A stretch of 64,000 bases of DNA, taken from positions 868,001 through 932,000 of the forward strand of contig NZ_JBHTKL010000005.1 of the NCBI RefSeq assembly GCF_042675915.1, in the 5' to 3' direction. Shown one piece after another: positions 1 to 8,381 of this stretch. Below the pieces are notes generated by a model. That model was not told where the DNA came from. It saw only the letters and a list, made by a program, of their open reading frames with translations, and made no database searches. Position 1 is the stretch's first letter, and every line of letters starts with the position of its first letter. Source of the DNA: Thalassobacillus_A hwangdonensis (GTDB lineage: Bacteria; Bacillota; Bacilli; Bacillales; Halobacillaceae). The position numbers and the translations under genes are program-made.

Positions 1-1
1 T

Positions 2-634
2 GCCTGTTTTTTATTATTGAAAAATGGCTTCGCTCCACTCTACGCATCTGCCTTTTCGCATAATAACAAGGCTACTATAGTGTTTGGCCCTCCTAACACA
101 GGCAAGACCCTGACGAGCATGCGTGCGTGTTCGGAATATGGAGCGGAGTTTATTTCAGAGGATATGGTGGTCACGGATGGAAAAAACTTATATGCGGTTC
201 CGTGGACGAGTTCCTATAGGAAATACGATCAGCGGCGTACTCTCCTGCCCATGAGTGAATTGACAAGCGGGAAGCGACCGAATCATATGAATGATGTGGC
301 TACATGTCAGCGATCTATCATAAACAAGATTGTCATTTTGCAAAAACACGGAACCCCTTCCTGCAAACCTTCTACCACATCTGAAATCACCAGTAAAATG
401 TTGAATTTGAACCGGTACGGTTTTCAGTTCAGGCAGGCGCCGGTTTTAGCAGCACTGACCTATTTCCACTCTGAATTTACTATAAGAGAAGCGGAAGTTA
501 GAGAGCACCGGTTGATTCAAAGACTTGCTCAACATGCGCATCACAGATTGGTTGTTTCTGATCTTCAGGCAACAAATTATATTTCGACCATTCAGGGGGC
601 GTTTGCAGATGAGCAGCAGAACCACATTTCCTAA
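2..634 (+). CDS. P-loop (HPr-kinase-like) protein, 5' end outside window
   Basis: The reading frame is open from the first bases of the window, so the gene probably starts upstream; the first in-window start is a TTG at 17. Counting from it, a Walker A motif GPPNTGKT lies near residues 24-31, followed by SEDMVV, where an acidic catalytic or metal-binding residue might sit. This arrangement resembles the HprK-like kinase-fold proteins found in polysaccharide and peptide biosynthesis clusters, but the rest of the sequence is not recognisable. It overlaps the glycosyltransferase start by 26 bases, so the two are probably translationally coupled. Substrate and role are unknown. Confidence 0.6.
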   Translation, partial: ACFLLLKNGFAPLYASAFSHNNKATIVFGPPNTGKTLTSMRACSEYGAEFISEDMVVTDGKNLYAVPWTSSYRKYDQRRTLLPMSELTSGKRPNHMNDVATCQRSIINKIVILQKHGTPSCKPSTTSEITSKMLNLNRYGFQFRQAPVLAALTYFHSEFTIREAEVREHRLIQRLAQHAHHRLVVSDLQATNYISTIQGAFADEQQNHIS

Positions 635-1784
635 AGTGCTCCATATGACGACCGTTCCAATCTCATTATATTTCCTTGAAAACCAGTTGAAATTTTTACA
701 AAAAAGCGGGTTTGAAGTTCATGTCTTGTCATCCCCTGGCGAAGCACTGACAGATGTTGTGGGAAAAGAGAACGTGATCGGACATGAAGTATGGATCGAA
801 CGGGAAATTTCGATAGTCCAGGACTTGAAGTCACTTTGGAGGGTTTTCCGTATTATTAGAAATGAACGATTCGATATCGTTCACGTCCATACGCCGAAAG
901 CAGCTCTGATCGGAATGCTTGCTGCAAAAGCTGCAGGCGTGAAGGTACGAATCTATCATGTGCATGGTTTGCCGTACATGACGAAAGTGGGAGCCAAGCG
1001 GATGCTGCTTCAAACAATAGAGAAGCTGACATGCAGCCTGGCATCGAGGGTATATACCGTCAGTCATTCGTTAAGAGATTTCATTTGTGAGAACAAGTTA
1101 GTAAACACTGAGAAGGCAAGCACCATCCACAACGGATCAATCAATGGGCTCGATACGACTATCAAATTCAACCCTGCTTCGTACTCCCTTTCCAGACATG
1201 ATTTGAAATTGAAGGAGTCAGACCGGGTGCTCGGTTTTGTTGGAAGGATTGTAAGGGATAAGGGAATTGTCGAGCTGCTGGAAGCTTGGCGGGTGCTGAA
1301 GAATAGGCAAGAGGATCTTAAGCTGGTTATTGCCGGGAAAATGGAAGAGCCGTCACTGACTGACTCGGCCTATAAGGAAATAGAGAATGATCCTGATATT
1401 CTGTACGTCGGTGAATGTGATAATGTTGCCCCATATTACAGCCTGATGGACGTGCTTGTTTTTCCAACATATCGTGAGGGGTTTGGACTTGTTGCAATCG
1501 AAGCGATGGCAATGGGTGTGCCGGTGATTGCCAGCAATGTCCTTGGTTGTGTTGATACGATCGAGGACGGAAAGAACGGTTTTCTCATTGAACCTCGATC
1601 TGTAACAGGTATTGTAGAAAAAGTAGCCTACTACCTCGATCATCCGGAGATAAGGACAGCACATGGAGCATCTGGTCAGCATCTGGTCCGCATGAAATAT
1701 GATCAGCACACGATTTGGAATGCCTTGTTAGAGGACTATAAGTTCTTTATACAAAACGAAAAACGTGTCGTTTTAAGTTCTTAA
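609..1784 (+). CDS. GT4-family glycosyltransferase of the exopolysaccharide cluster
   Basis: Predicted cytoplasmic GT-B glycosyltransferase of about 391 residues that would add a sugar from an NDP-sugar to the lipid-linked repeat unit. The N-terminal acceptor domain begins KVLHMTTVPIS and contains FDIVHVHTPKA. The C-terminal GT4 domain has GFVGRIVRDKGI and the nucleotide-binding EGFGLVAIEAMAMGVP motif with its E-x7-E pair. The ATG at 609 is chosen because CAGGGGG precedes it at a good distance, whereas an open frame back to 525 has no such site. It is similar in style to EpsD/CapM-type enzymes. The stop codon lies inside a 16-bp operator-like repeat. Confidence 0.85.
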   Translation: MSSRTTFPKVLHMTTVPISLYFLENQLKFLQKSGFEVHVLSSPGEALTDVVGKENVIGHEVWIEREISIVQDLKSLWRVFRIIRNERFDIVHVHTPKAALIGMLAAKAAGVKVRIYHVHGLPYMTKVGAKRMLLQTIEKLTCSLASRVYTVSHSLRDFICENKLVNTEKASTIHNGSINGLDTTIKFNPASYSLSRHDLKLKESDRVLGFVGRIVRDKGIVELLEAWRVLKNRQEDLKLVIAGKMEEPSLTDSAYKEIENDPDILYVGECDNVAPYYSLMDVLVFPTYREGFGLVAIEAMAMGVPVIASNVLGCVDTIEDGKNGFLIEPRSVTGIVEKVAYYLDHPEIRTAHGASGQHLVRMKYDQHTIWNALLEDYKFFIQNEKRVVLSS

Positions 1785-1792
1785 TAAAGAAT
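1777..1792. promoter_or_regulatory. SinR-like operator candidate 1 (exopolysaccharide side)
   Basis: GTTCTTAATAAAGAAT. Its reverse complement, ATTCTTTATTAAGAAC, is identical to the repeat at 47192-47207 upstream of the SinR-like gene. It overlaps the stop codon of the preceding glycosyltransferase gene. A further half-site GTTCTTT lies at 1742-1748. Confidence 0.5.
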
Positions 1793-1891
1793 TTAAGCTT
1801 GGACGAGTAAATACAAGTAAAATTAAAGAAATGTTCTTTATTTTTCATAATTTCCGTGAATTTCGAGTTTCGTGATGTAAAGAAATGTGTA

Positions 1892-1897
1892 TATACT
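1892..1897 (+). promoter_or_regulatory. Probable -10 element of the exopolysaccharide operon promoter
   Basis: TATACT lies in the 198-bp gap between the glycosyltransferase and epsA. No good -35 hexamer is visible at 17 bp, which fits a regulated promoter. Transcription from here would begin near 1904, immediately before the operator-like repeats at 1907-1922 and 1943-1958. A lone GTTCTTT half-site is at 1833-1839. Confidence 0.4.
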
Positions 1898-1906
1898 GAA
1901 CATATA

Positions 1907-1922
1907 GTTCTTAATAGTGAAC
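1907..1922. promoter_or_regulatory. SinR-like operator candidate 2
   Basis: GTTCTTAATAGTGAAC has GTTC/GAAC ends and sits just downstream of the TATACT -10 element. The half-sites match the GTTCTYT boxes known for Bacillus subtilis SinR. Confidence 0.5.
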
Positions 1923-1942
1923 GACTTATTTTTTATCTTACA

Positions 1943-1958
1943 GTTCTTTTTAAAGAAC
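1943..1958. promoter_or_regulatory. SinR-like operator candidate 3, perfect-arm palindrome
   Basis: GTTCTTTTTAAAGAAC has 7-bp arms with a 2-bp centre. It is identical to 47248-47263 upstream of the SinR-like gene, and the identity extends to CA before and GA after (20 bp in all). It lies 24 bp before the epsA-like start codon, so a bound repressor would block the leader. Confidence 0.65.
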
Positions 1959-1982
1959 GAAAAGAAGGGGTGAGCGGTCCAC

Positions 1983-2759
1983 ATGAATAAAACGATGTCA
2001 TTCCGGGATGTGTTCCTCGTTTTGAAAAAGAGGGCACTTCTCATTTTATCGACGATCATTGCGGCTGTTGTGGCAGCTGCTGTGCTCAGTTACTTCATTT
2101 TACAGCCGAGTTATCAGGCTACCTCACAGTTCATAGTAAACACCGATTCGAATCAACGGATCACCGATTTCAACGTGAATGATATTCGCACGAACGTGGA
2201 GCTGATCAATACGTACAATGTCGTCATCAAGAGTCCGGCGATTCTAGACAAGGCGATTGAACAGATGGGGCTGGACATTTCTGCTGAAGAGCTGAGCAGC
2301 AAGTTGAATGTTTCCAATGCAGAGGATTCACAGGTCGTCGAAGTGACAGCGACCGATGGCGACCAGGCGTCGGCAGCGGAAATTGCCAACACGACCGTGC
2401 AGATTTTCAAACAGGAAATTCCGACATTGATGAGTGTGGATAACGTGAACATCCTTTCGACTGCGCAGGTGAAGGAAGATCCGGTGCCTGTCAGCCCCCA
2501 GCCATTCCTGAATATGGCGATGGCTGTTGTAATCGGGATCATGGTCGGTATCGCACTCGCATTTTTCAAAGAGTATTGGGATCTATCAATTAAAAATGAA
2601 TTGGAACTGGAGCAGAAGGTGCAGGTTCCAATTATGGGTGTCATTTCCCACATTTCTGAAGAGGAAGTGCTTGATATGATCGACAAGCGCCCAAAACGGG
2701 CAGCAAAGAAGAGCAAGGGAGGACGATTGTATGGCAATAAAACGAAAAAAATTGGCTAA
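1983..2759 (+). CDS. epsA: Wzz/YveK-type chain-length determinant, tyrosine-kinase modulator
   Basis: Membrane protein of 258 residues, the usual length for the CapA/EpsA modulator of bacterial tyrosine kinases. A first transmembrane segment spans about residues 17-41, an extracytoplasmic Wzz domain follows (ATSQFIVNTDSN), and the second membrane segment is near residues 175-195 after the proline-rich VPVSPQPFLN motif. The short cytoplasmic tail would activate the kinase encoded next. The genes overlap by 29 bases, so they are coupled. This is the first gene after the regulated promoter region. It probably controls polymer length and export with EpsB; the symbol is by analogy with B. subtilis. 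Confidence 0.85.
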   Translation: MNKTMSFRDVFLVLKKRALLILSTIIAAVVAAAVLSYFILQPSYQATSQFIVNTDSNQRITDFNVNDIRTNVELINTYNVVIKSPAILDKAIEQMGLDISAEELSSKLNVSNAEDSQVVEVTATDGDQASAAEIANTTVQIFKQEIPTLMSVDNVNILSTAQVKEDPVPVSPQPFLNMAMAVVIGIMVGIALAFFKEYWDLSIKNELELEQKVQVPIMGVISHISEEEVLDMIDKRPKRAAKKSKGGRLYGNKTKKIG

Positions 2760-3426
2760 TACGAAGGCACGGACATTGATCACGAAAAATAACCCTCGCT
2801 CGCCGATTTCCGAACAATACCGTACAATCCGTACCAATTTGAATTATGCATCAGTTGATAGGGATTTGAAATCTGTCATGGTCACTTCGGCTGGGCCTTC
2901 GGAAGGAAAGTCACTGACAGTCTCCAACCTGAGCATTACCTTTGCCCAGGAGGGAAAGAAGGTCCTTTTGATTGATGCCGATCTTCGGATGCCGACGCTT
3001 CATTACACATTCAGAATCGATAATCACATTGGATTGAGTAACATTTTATCTGGGGAATTTCAAATGGAGCCAGTCATACAGGAATCCGATGTAGAAGGAT
3101 TGGATTTGCTTCCTTCAGGTCCCCTTCCACCGAACCCTTCAGAATTGCTTGGGTCAAGGACGATGAAGGAATTCATGAAAGTTGTGATGACCAATTATGA
3201 CTTGGTCATGATTGATACGGCACCAGTGCTTGCCGTCACGGATGCACAAATTCTTTCCGGCTTGTGTGATGGCGTCTTACTCGTCGCAAGGAGCAGGCAA
3301 ACGCAGGTCGAGTCGGTCAAAAAGGCGGTCGATATCATCAAGCATGGGAAAGGAAACCTGCTTGGTGCGGTACTGAACGATCAGAAAGATAAGCGTTCAG
3401 ACCAATATTATTACTATGGGTCGTAA
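2731..3426 (+). CDS. epsB: BY-family protein tyrosine kinase
   Basis: Cytoplasmic autophosphorylating kinase of 231 residues that works with the membrane modulator to control exopolysaccharide polymerisation. Visible motifs are Walker A SAGPSEGKS (about 53-61), Walker A' VLLIDADLRMP (about 78-88), Walker B LVMIDTAP (about 158-165), and a C-terminal tyrosine cluster YYYY at residues 226-229, the typical autophosphorylation tail. The start overlaps epsA, and GGGAGG lies before it. The cognate phosphatase gene follows after 16 bases, completing the kinase-phosphatase switch. Confidence 0.9.
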   Translation: MAIKRKKLANTKARTLITKNNPRSPISEQYRTIRTNLNYASVDRDLKSVMVTSAGPSEGKSLTVSNLSITFAQEGKKVLLIDADLRMPTLHYTFRIDNHIGLSNILSGEFQMEPVIQESDVEGLDLLPSGPLPPNPSELLGSRTMKEFMKVVMTNYDLVMIDTAPVLAVTDAQILSGLCDGVLLVARSRQTQVESVKKAVDIIKHGKGNLLGAVLNDQKDKRSDQYYYYGS

Positions 3427-3442
3427 GGAGAGGTGAACGGAA

Positions 3443-4213
3443 TTGATAGATTTGCATTGTCACATTTTACCTGGCGTAGATGATGGAGCTAATTCAATGA
3501 AAGACAGCCTGGAGATGGCGAAGAAAGCTGTGGATGAAGGGATCGACACGATCGTTGCTACCCCGCACCATGCGAATCGGATGTATGAAAATCCACGGAT
3601 GCACATCTTGGAAAAAGTGGAAGAGTTGAACCATTACCTTGGGATAGAGGGATTGCCGCTGAAAGTGCTTCCTGGTCAGGAAATCAGATTGACGGGAGAG
3701 ATGATGGAGCAGATGGATTTGGATGAACTGCTTCCTGTCAATGAAAGCAGTGGCTATGTGTTTGTCGAGCTGCCGCCCGAGCAGGTGCCGACTTACACAA
3801 AGCAGATGCTGTATGATCTGCAGCTTGCAGGTTATAAACCTGTCATCGTGCATCCTGAGCGTAATAAGCGGTTTTTGAAACAGCCGGATCTGCTCTATCA
3901 TTTCGTGAATAATGGAGCTTTCACTCAAGTGACGGCAGGGAGCGTTCTCGGTAAATTCGGTAAGGATGTACAGAAGTTTTCGTTCCAGATGATGGAGGCG
4001 AGCTTGACGCACCTGATCGCTTCCGATGCGCACGATACGAAAAAACGAGGATTTTTCCTGAAGGATGCATACGAAAAGCTGCGGAAAATGTATGGGCCGA
4101 ATATCGTCTATCAGTTGATGGAGAATGCGCAGTATGTCCTTGATGGAGAGATGGTTTATTCCGATCCACCAGAGCGGATCAAGTCGAAGAAGCTGCTAGG
4201 TATCTTCGGATGA
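3443..4213 (+). CDS. PHP-family tyrosine phosphatase (CpsB/CapC/YwqE type)
   Basis: Metal-dependent protein tyrosine phosphatase of 256 residues, expected to dephosphorylate the tyrosine tail of the adjacent kinase. PHP-fold metal ligands are visible: H5 and H7 in DLHCHILPGVDDG, TPHH at about 40-43, HPERN near 137-141, and SDAHD near 194-198. The start is a TTG at 3443, preceded by AAGGAGAGGTG. Position directly after epsB agrees with the role. Confidence 0.88.
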   Translation: MIDLHCHILPGVDDGANSMKDSLEMAKKAVDEGIDTIVATPHHANRMYENPRMHILEKVEELNHYLGIEGLPLKVLPGQEIRLTGEMMEQMDLDELLPVNESSGYVFVELPPEQVPTYTKQMLYDLQLAGYKPVIVHPERNKRFLKQPDLLYHFVNNGAFTQVTAGSVLGKFGKDVQKFSFQMMEASLTHLIASDAHDTKKRGFFLKDAYEKLRKMYGPNIVYQLMENAQYVLDGEMVYSDPPERIKSKKLLGIFG

Positions 4214-4228
4214 GCTGGAGATGATTGA

Positions 4229-5491
4229 ATGGAAAAGGTGCTGAAGGCTGCTGCTCCGATATCGTTGAAGATGAATTCGGTGTGGAATGTTGCCGGCAGT
4301 CTCCTCTACACCCTCACGCAATGGGGGCTGCTCGTCGTACTGGCCAAGCTCGGGTCAGCGGAGATGGTGGGGATTTTCACCCTTGGCTTGGCACTGACTG
4401 CTCCGGTCATGATGTTGATGCGATTCAATCTCAGAGTTGCTGTTGCATCGGACAGCAGAGAAGATTTCAAGTTCCAGGAGTATTACACATCACGTGTCGT
4501 TACTACAGCAGTTTTTCTGGTTGTGATGACGGCGATCGCGTTTTTTTACTCAGAGAATAGTGTGATGTTCGGAGTAATCCTGTTGCTGAGTGTCGCGCGT
4601 GGCGTGGAATCGATTGGTGATATCCTCCATGGTTATCTTCAAAAAATTGGCCGGCTCGACCTTGTAGCGAAATCGGTGATGTTGAAAGGTGCAGGATCGC
4701 TTATCATTTTTACCGGCTTGATGGTAGTGTTCGAGGATTTGCTGCTTGCCACTGCTGGAATGATGATCAGTTGGCTGTTGGTGCTGTTCTTCTATGATTA
4801 CAAGCTGACAGGACAGTACACGTCGTTCCGATTTTCGTTCGATCGTTCAACCCAGAAGTTGATATTCCGGTTGTCGTTCCCACTTGGAGTCGCGCTACTT
4901 GTCGATTCCCTCGTATCGAATGTACCACGATATATAATCGAGCATTCGTACGGAGTGGAAGCGCTGGGATTTTTCGCAGCCATCGTCTATATCATTCATG
5001 CAGGTGGGAACGTGATTTATGCAATCAGTAATGCTGTGATGCCGCAGTTGTCGAATGACTATCAGGAATTCAAGTTCCGGAATTTTTTAAAACTGCTGGG
5101 AAGTCTGCTGTTGATGATTGCTACAGGAGGGGCAGTGGCGTCCCTTTTAGTTGGGCAGTTTGGCGGGGAGATATTGACGGTTGTTTATTCTGCTGAATAT
5201 GCCGGCTTGGAGCACTTGTTCCTGCTTTTGATGGTCGGTGGCGTCGTGAAATATATGGGGAAAATGGTTGAAACGGGACTGTTTGCAACACGTGAGTTCC
5301 ACATCCAGCCGTATATTAATGTGGTGACGCTCGTATTGATTGGCGGTTTGTCCTTATGGCTGATTCCTCGTTATGGGCTTGTCGGAGCGGCTTATGCATT
5401 GATGATTGCCGAAGGTGTGCAGCTTGTGGTGCGCTGTGGATGGTTAGTTTTCTATTTGAAAAAACAAAATCGGAAGCTGCGGATTGTATAA
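4229..5491 (+). CDS. Polysaccharide repeat-unit flippase (Wzx-like)
   Basis: Very hydrophobic 420-residue protein with about 12 predicted membrane segments and an N-terminal NSVWNVAGSLLYTLTQWG segment typical of the MATE-like polysaccharide exporters (PST family). It would flip the undecaprenyl-linked repeat unit across the membrane. It lies between the phosphatase and polymerase genes with short gaps (15 and 12 bases), consistent with one operon. Specific substrate unknown. Confidence 0.82.
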   Translation: MEKVLKAAAPISLKMNSVWNVAGSLLYTLTQWGLLVVLAKLGSAEMVGIFTLGLALTAPVMMLMRFNLRVAVASDSREDFKFQEYYTSRVVTTAVFLVVMTAIAFFYSENSVMFGVILLLSVARGVESIGDILHGYLQKIGRLDLVAKSVMLKGAGSLIIFTGLMVVFEDLLLATAGMMISWLLVLFFYDYKLTGQYTSFRFSFDRSTQKLIFRLSFPLGVALLVDSLVSNVPRYIIEHSYGVEALGFFAAIVYIIHAGGNVIYAISNAVMPQLSNDYQEFKFRNFLKLLGSLLLMIATGGAVASLLVGQFGGEILTVVYSAEYAGLEHLFLLLMVGGVVKYMGKMVETGLFATREFHIQPYINVVTLVLIGGLSLWLIPRYGLVGAAYALMIAEGVQLVVRCGWLVFYLKKQNRKLRIV

Positions 5492-5503
5492 GGAGGTGGT
5501 CGG

Positions 5504-6805
5504 TTGTTTGTCGTATGGGCGGTATTCCTTCTGGAGCTGTTTGTCTATTTTCTGTTCAAGTCAGTAGTGAGTGATGTAGAAATGTTGTCTTTTGTACTGA
5601 TTGCTGTGAATCTGGTCGTTTTGCTGATGTACCTGAGCCGCTATGCGGTGGGCACCGTCTTCCTTTTAATCGGGGCATTATTCGCCAGAGTCGTTTTCAT
5701 GCTTTGGGACATTTACGCGAGATCAATCTACGTGCTGCCGCATAGCGGATCGGATACCGAGGGCTTTCTTGCAACTGGGATGGGCGTGGCTGACGATCTT
5801 TCGGTATTGGGTGCTTCGATCTATGGCGGTCTTTATACGAAGGTGCTTGGGTTGTTGTTCTGGGTTGGGCCTGAGGATCGGTTGATGGGACAGTATTTGA
5901 ATGTACTGATCGGCATGACGACAATCGTGATTGTGTTAAAGATTTTTGGGGAGTGGGATATAAAGGAAACGATTCAGCGGTGGTGTCTCGTCGGGATGGC
6001 ATTTTTTCCGTCAGCGATCATCTTTTCCAGTATCCTGTTGCGGGAGGCGTTCATCAGCTTTCTTGTAGTACTGTCGTTCTATTTCTTCTTAAGGTGGTAT
6101 CGGGAGGCGGGCCTCGTAGATATGGCAATCGCTGTGGGTGTGCTGCTAATCGGAACGTTCTTCCATTCCGGAGTGATTGGAGTGATTGTCGGGTACGCGT
6201 TCATGCTCGTGTTCTACAATCACGAGGAGGAGCGTCTGGAGTTCTCGGTAAAATCGGTCGTCCCGTTCGGGATGGTGGGGCTGGCGGGGTTATACATGAC
6301 GGTCGTGCCGCTAGAGAGTATTCCATTCTTGAGCAAGTTTGCGTTTTACATGGATAATCCGAATGGCATATACGAAATGGCTTCAGGTAGTGAGGGAAGT
6401 GATGGTGGCGGCTCGCGATATTTGACTCAGCTGACTATCGATACACCTTGGGAAATCGTGGTGTTTGCTCCGTTGAAAATGTTTTACTTCCTGTCGTCGC
6501 CGCTTCCGTGGGGCTGGCGCGGGTTCAATGATATCGCATCGTTTTCCTATGATGGATTCATCTATTTGATTTTGCTAGTGGTTATTGTGGTCAAGTTCCG
6601 GGAGCGGATCGTAGGGGACCCACTGCTGATGGGGGCATTGATCATGGTGTTGAGTACGGTGTTCATCTTCGGAGTCGGTGTGGATAACGCCGGAACGTCG
6701 ATGAGGCACAGGTATAAACTGGTTTATCTCCTGATGCTGCTCGCCGTGTTTGTACTGAACAAGAGCGACGATCAGGAAGAGAAAGAAACGGAAGCAATGC
6801 CATAA
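5504..6805 (+). CDS. Probable polysaccharide polymerase (Wzy/EpsG-like)
   Basis: Polytopic membrane protein of 433 residues with roughly ten membrane segments and a charged extracytoplasmic loop near residues 285-315 (GIYEMASGSEGSDGGGSRY), typical of Wzy-like repeat-unit polymerases, which share little sequence. TTG start at 5504 after a good GGAGGTGG site. Flippase before and initiating transferase after support the assignment. An operator-like repeat and a REP element lie just downstream. Confidence 0.65.
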   Translation: MFVVWAVFLLELFVYFLFKSVVSDVEMLSFVLIAVNLVVLLMYLSRYAVGTVFLLIGALFARVVFMLWDIYARSIYVLPHSGSDTEGFLATGMGVADDLSVLGASIYGGLYTKVLGLLFWVGPEDRLMGQYLNVLIGMTTIVIVLKIFGEWDIKETIQRWCLVGMAFFPSAIIFSSILLREAFISFLVVLSFYFFLRWYREAGLVDMAIAVGVLLIGTFFHSGVIGVIVGYAFMLVFYNHEEERLEFSVKSVVPFGMVGLAGLYMTVVPLESIPFLSKFAFYMDNPNGIYEMASGSEGSDGGGSRYLTQLTIDTPWEIVVFAPLKMFYFLSSPLPWGWRGFNDIASFSYDGFIYLILLVVIVVKFRERIVGDPLLMGALIMVLSTVFIFGVGVDNAGTSMRHRYKLVYLLMLLAVFVLNKSDDQEEKETEAMP

Positions 6806-6816
6806 TGTGTGGTGGT

Positions 6817-6832
6817 ATTCGTTATTAAGAAT
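6817..6832. promoter_or_regulatory. Operator-like repeat inside the exopolysaccharide cluster, copy A
   Basis: ATTCGTTATTAAGAAT in the gap after the polymerase gene. It matches ATTCTTTATTAAGAAC, upstream of the SinR-like gene, at 14 of 16 positions and is identical to 10674-10689. Confidence 0.45.
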
Positions 6833-6843
6833 TATTTTAGCGC

Positions 6844-6920
6844 ATTAAAGCGGAGCGGGACAGTCCCTCATCGCTTTAACGCGATGAGGGACTGTCCCCG
6901 GTTGCGGTGATGCGGTGAAG
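6844..6920. repeat. REP palindrome copy 1 (within the exopolysaccharide cluster)
   Basis: Arms at 6857-6874 and 6881-6898 (GGGACAGTCCCTCATCGC and its exact complement) close a 6-base loop. A TTAAA motif lies 5' of the hairpin, and the 3' flank GCGGTGATGCGGTGAAG (6904-6920) is the complement of the loop sequence of copies 7 and 8. The element runs right up to the GGAGG site of the next gene, so its hairpin could affect translation or cause partial termination. Confidence 0.9.
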
Positions 6921-6933
6921 GGAGGAAGTGTTT

Positions 6934-7569
6934 GTGTGGAAGCGGGTGTTTGATTTGTTAGCAGCAATCGTTCTACTTCTTCTATTATTGGTACCCATTG
7001 TATTAACCGCGTGCCTCGTGCGGATGAAGCTGGGTTCTCCGATTCTGTTCACGCAGACGCGGATTGGCTATAAGGAGCAGCCATTCAAGATCTACAAGTT
7101 TCGCACGATGACGGATAAGCGGGATGAGCAGGGAAATCTATTGCCTGATGAGATGCGCATTACAAAGACGGGGATGTGGATCAGGAAGCTGAGCCTCGAT
7201 GAATTTCCCCAGCTCCTCAATATTTTCAAAGGGGATATGAGCCTGGTCGGACCGAGGCCGCTCCTCACAAGGTATCTGCCTTTTTACACCGAGGAGGAAA
7301 GCAAGCGACACCTTGTCCGCCCAGGCATCACAGGTCTCGCCCAGATAAAGGGGAGGAACTTCGTCGATTGGCAAAGCAGATTCGAACTGGATGTCGAGTA
7401 CGTCAATAACCAATCTCTCTGGCTCGATTTGAAAATCCTTCTCATCACCCTCATCAAAGTCTTACGTAAAGATGGCGTCGAGGATGTCCCGTGTAAGACG
7501 ATGCTCGATTTTGATGTGGAGCGTAAATTGAAAGGTGGATACATCCCGCGGAAGGAGGCGACAAAATGA
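6934..7569 (+). CDS. Undecaprenyl-phosphate sugar-1-phosphate transferase (EpsL/PglC-like)
   Basis: Initiating enzyme that transfers a sugar-1-phosphate from a UDP-sugar to undecaprenyl phosphate. One N-terminal membrane or re-entrant segment (about 7-30) is followed by the conserved bacterial sugar transferase domain: KIYKFRTMTD, RKLSLDEFPQLLNIFKGDMS, LVGPRPLL and RPGITGLAQIKGR. About 211 residues, the short PglC-like form. The frame opens with GTG at 6928, only 2 bases after GGAGG; the next GTG at 6934 is better spaced and is preferred. Its stop overlaps the next start as ATGA. The nearby dehydratase and aminotransferase suggest a 4-amino-4,6-dideoxy sugar phosphate as substrate. Confidence 0.88.
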   Translation: MWKRVFDLLAAIVLLLLLLVPIVLTACLVRMKLGSPILFTQTRIGYKEQPFKIYKFRTMTDKRDEQGNLLPDEMRITKTGMWIRKLSLDEFPQLLNIFKGDMSLVGPRPLLTRYLPFYTEEESKRHLVRPGITGLAQIKGRNFVDWQSRFELDVEYVNNQSLWLDLKILLITLIKVLRKDGVEDVPCKTMLDFDVERKLKGGYIPRKEATK

Positions 7570-8381
7570 ACCTTCAAATTCTACCTTTGAAATTGAGAGA
7601 CACCGATCTTGTCATGGAACTGAACCGTGCAGGTTTCAGTGACACGATTTATCCACTTACAATTTTCAGCTCCGAGAAATATGGAGATTATCTCGAAGCA
7701 ACCCTGTCGATTCCGGAAAATTTGCGAAGAAAGAAAGTGTATGGCGCCTACTTCGAAGATCAGCTGCTCGGTTACAGCGAATGGACAATTGAGGAAGACG
7801 GTCTTCATCTCCAAAACATCTCGGTCCTTCCATCGTGCAGGGGGCTGAACATAGGAAAAAAACTGCTGATTCAGCATGGCTATCAATTGATGAAAATCCA
7901 CCGTAAAACGAAAATCGTGCTGGATGTGTTTGAAGAGAATATCTCCGCTATCAAGTGGTACGAGAGCTGCGGGTTTGAGAAAGAGTCTTCAAACTACTGG
8001 TATGTAAGCGAACAGCCAAAGACGAAGCGACTCGATAATCCGACAGTGGAAAACTATCCTCAGGCAGAAGCTGTGCATTTGGCATACGGATTTTCTGAAT
8101 TGAGCGTGCAGACCTTTAAAGGGAAGTATCAAGTCACACGATTGAATGAAAATTTGTACCGGATGACTGATTCCAATACGTATCAGAACCAGGACCTGCT
8201 TTATCTATTGAAGCGACTGGACCGGAAACGACAACTGCTTGTCATCTCTGAAAAACCGAATCGAAGTGAAGCGGAGCTGCAGGGAATCAGTTGTCGGATG
8301 AGTCTCCACCTTAAGAACATGCTGAAATATATGTATTTCAAATCAGACTTAGGAATGGGAGGAAAACTTCATGGGTTATAA
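7566..8381 (+). CDS. GNAT-family acetyltransferase with extra C-terminal region
   Basis: Protein of 271 residues. The first ~150 residues show the GNAT fold: LQNISVLPSCRGLNIGKKLL is the acetyl-CoA loop and beta-4/alpha-3 region, and ENISAIKWYESCGFEKESS is the usual C-terminal signature. Residues 151-271 are not recognised. Its place beside an NDP-sugar aminotransferase suggests it acetylates the 4-amino sugar, as WecD-type GNAT enzymes do, instead of the hexapeptide PglD/EpsM enzyme, which is absent here. That role is inferred. The end overlaps the next gene by 11 bases. Confidence 0.7.
   Translation: MNLQILPLKLRDTDLVMELNRAGFSDTIYPLTIFSSEKYGDYLEATLSIPENLRRKKVYGAYFEDQLLGYSEWTIEEDGLHLQNISVLPSCRGLNIGKKLLIQHGYQLMKIHRKTKIVLDVFEENISAIKWYESCGFEKESSNYWYVSEQPKTKRLDNPTVENYPQAEAVHLAYGFSELSVQTFKGKYQVTRLNENLYRMTDSNTYQNQDLLYLLKRLDRKRQLLVISEKPNRSEAELQGISCRMSLHLKNMLKYMYFKSDLGMGGKLHGL

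Noticed and set aside
6844..6920. Reading the REP palindromes simply as ordinary terminators
   Set aside because: Only copy 4 is followed by a T run. The identical core, the arm variants and the RAYT gene show that they are a repeat family first, although some may terminate transcription.
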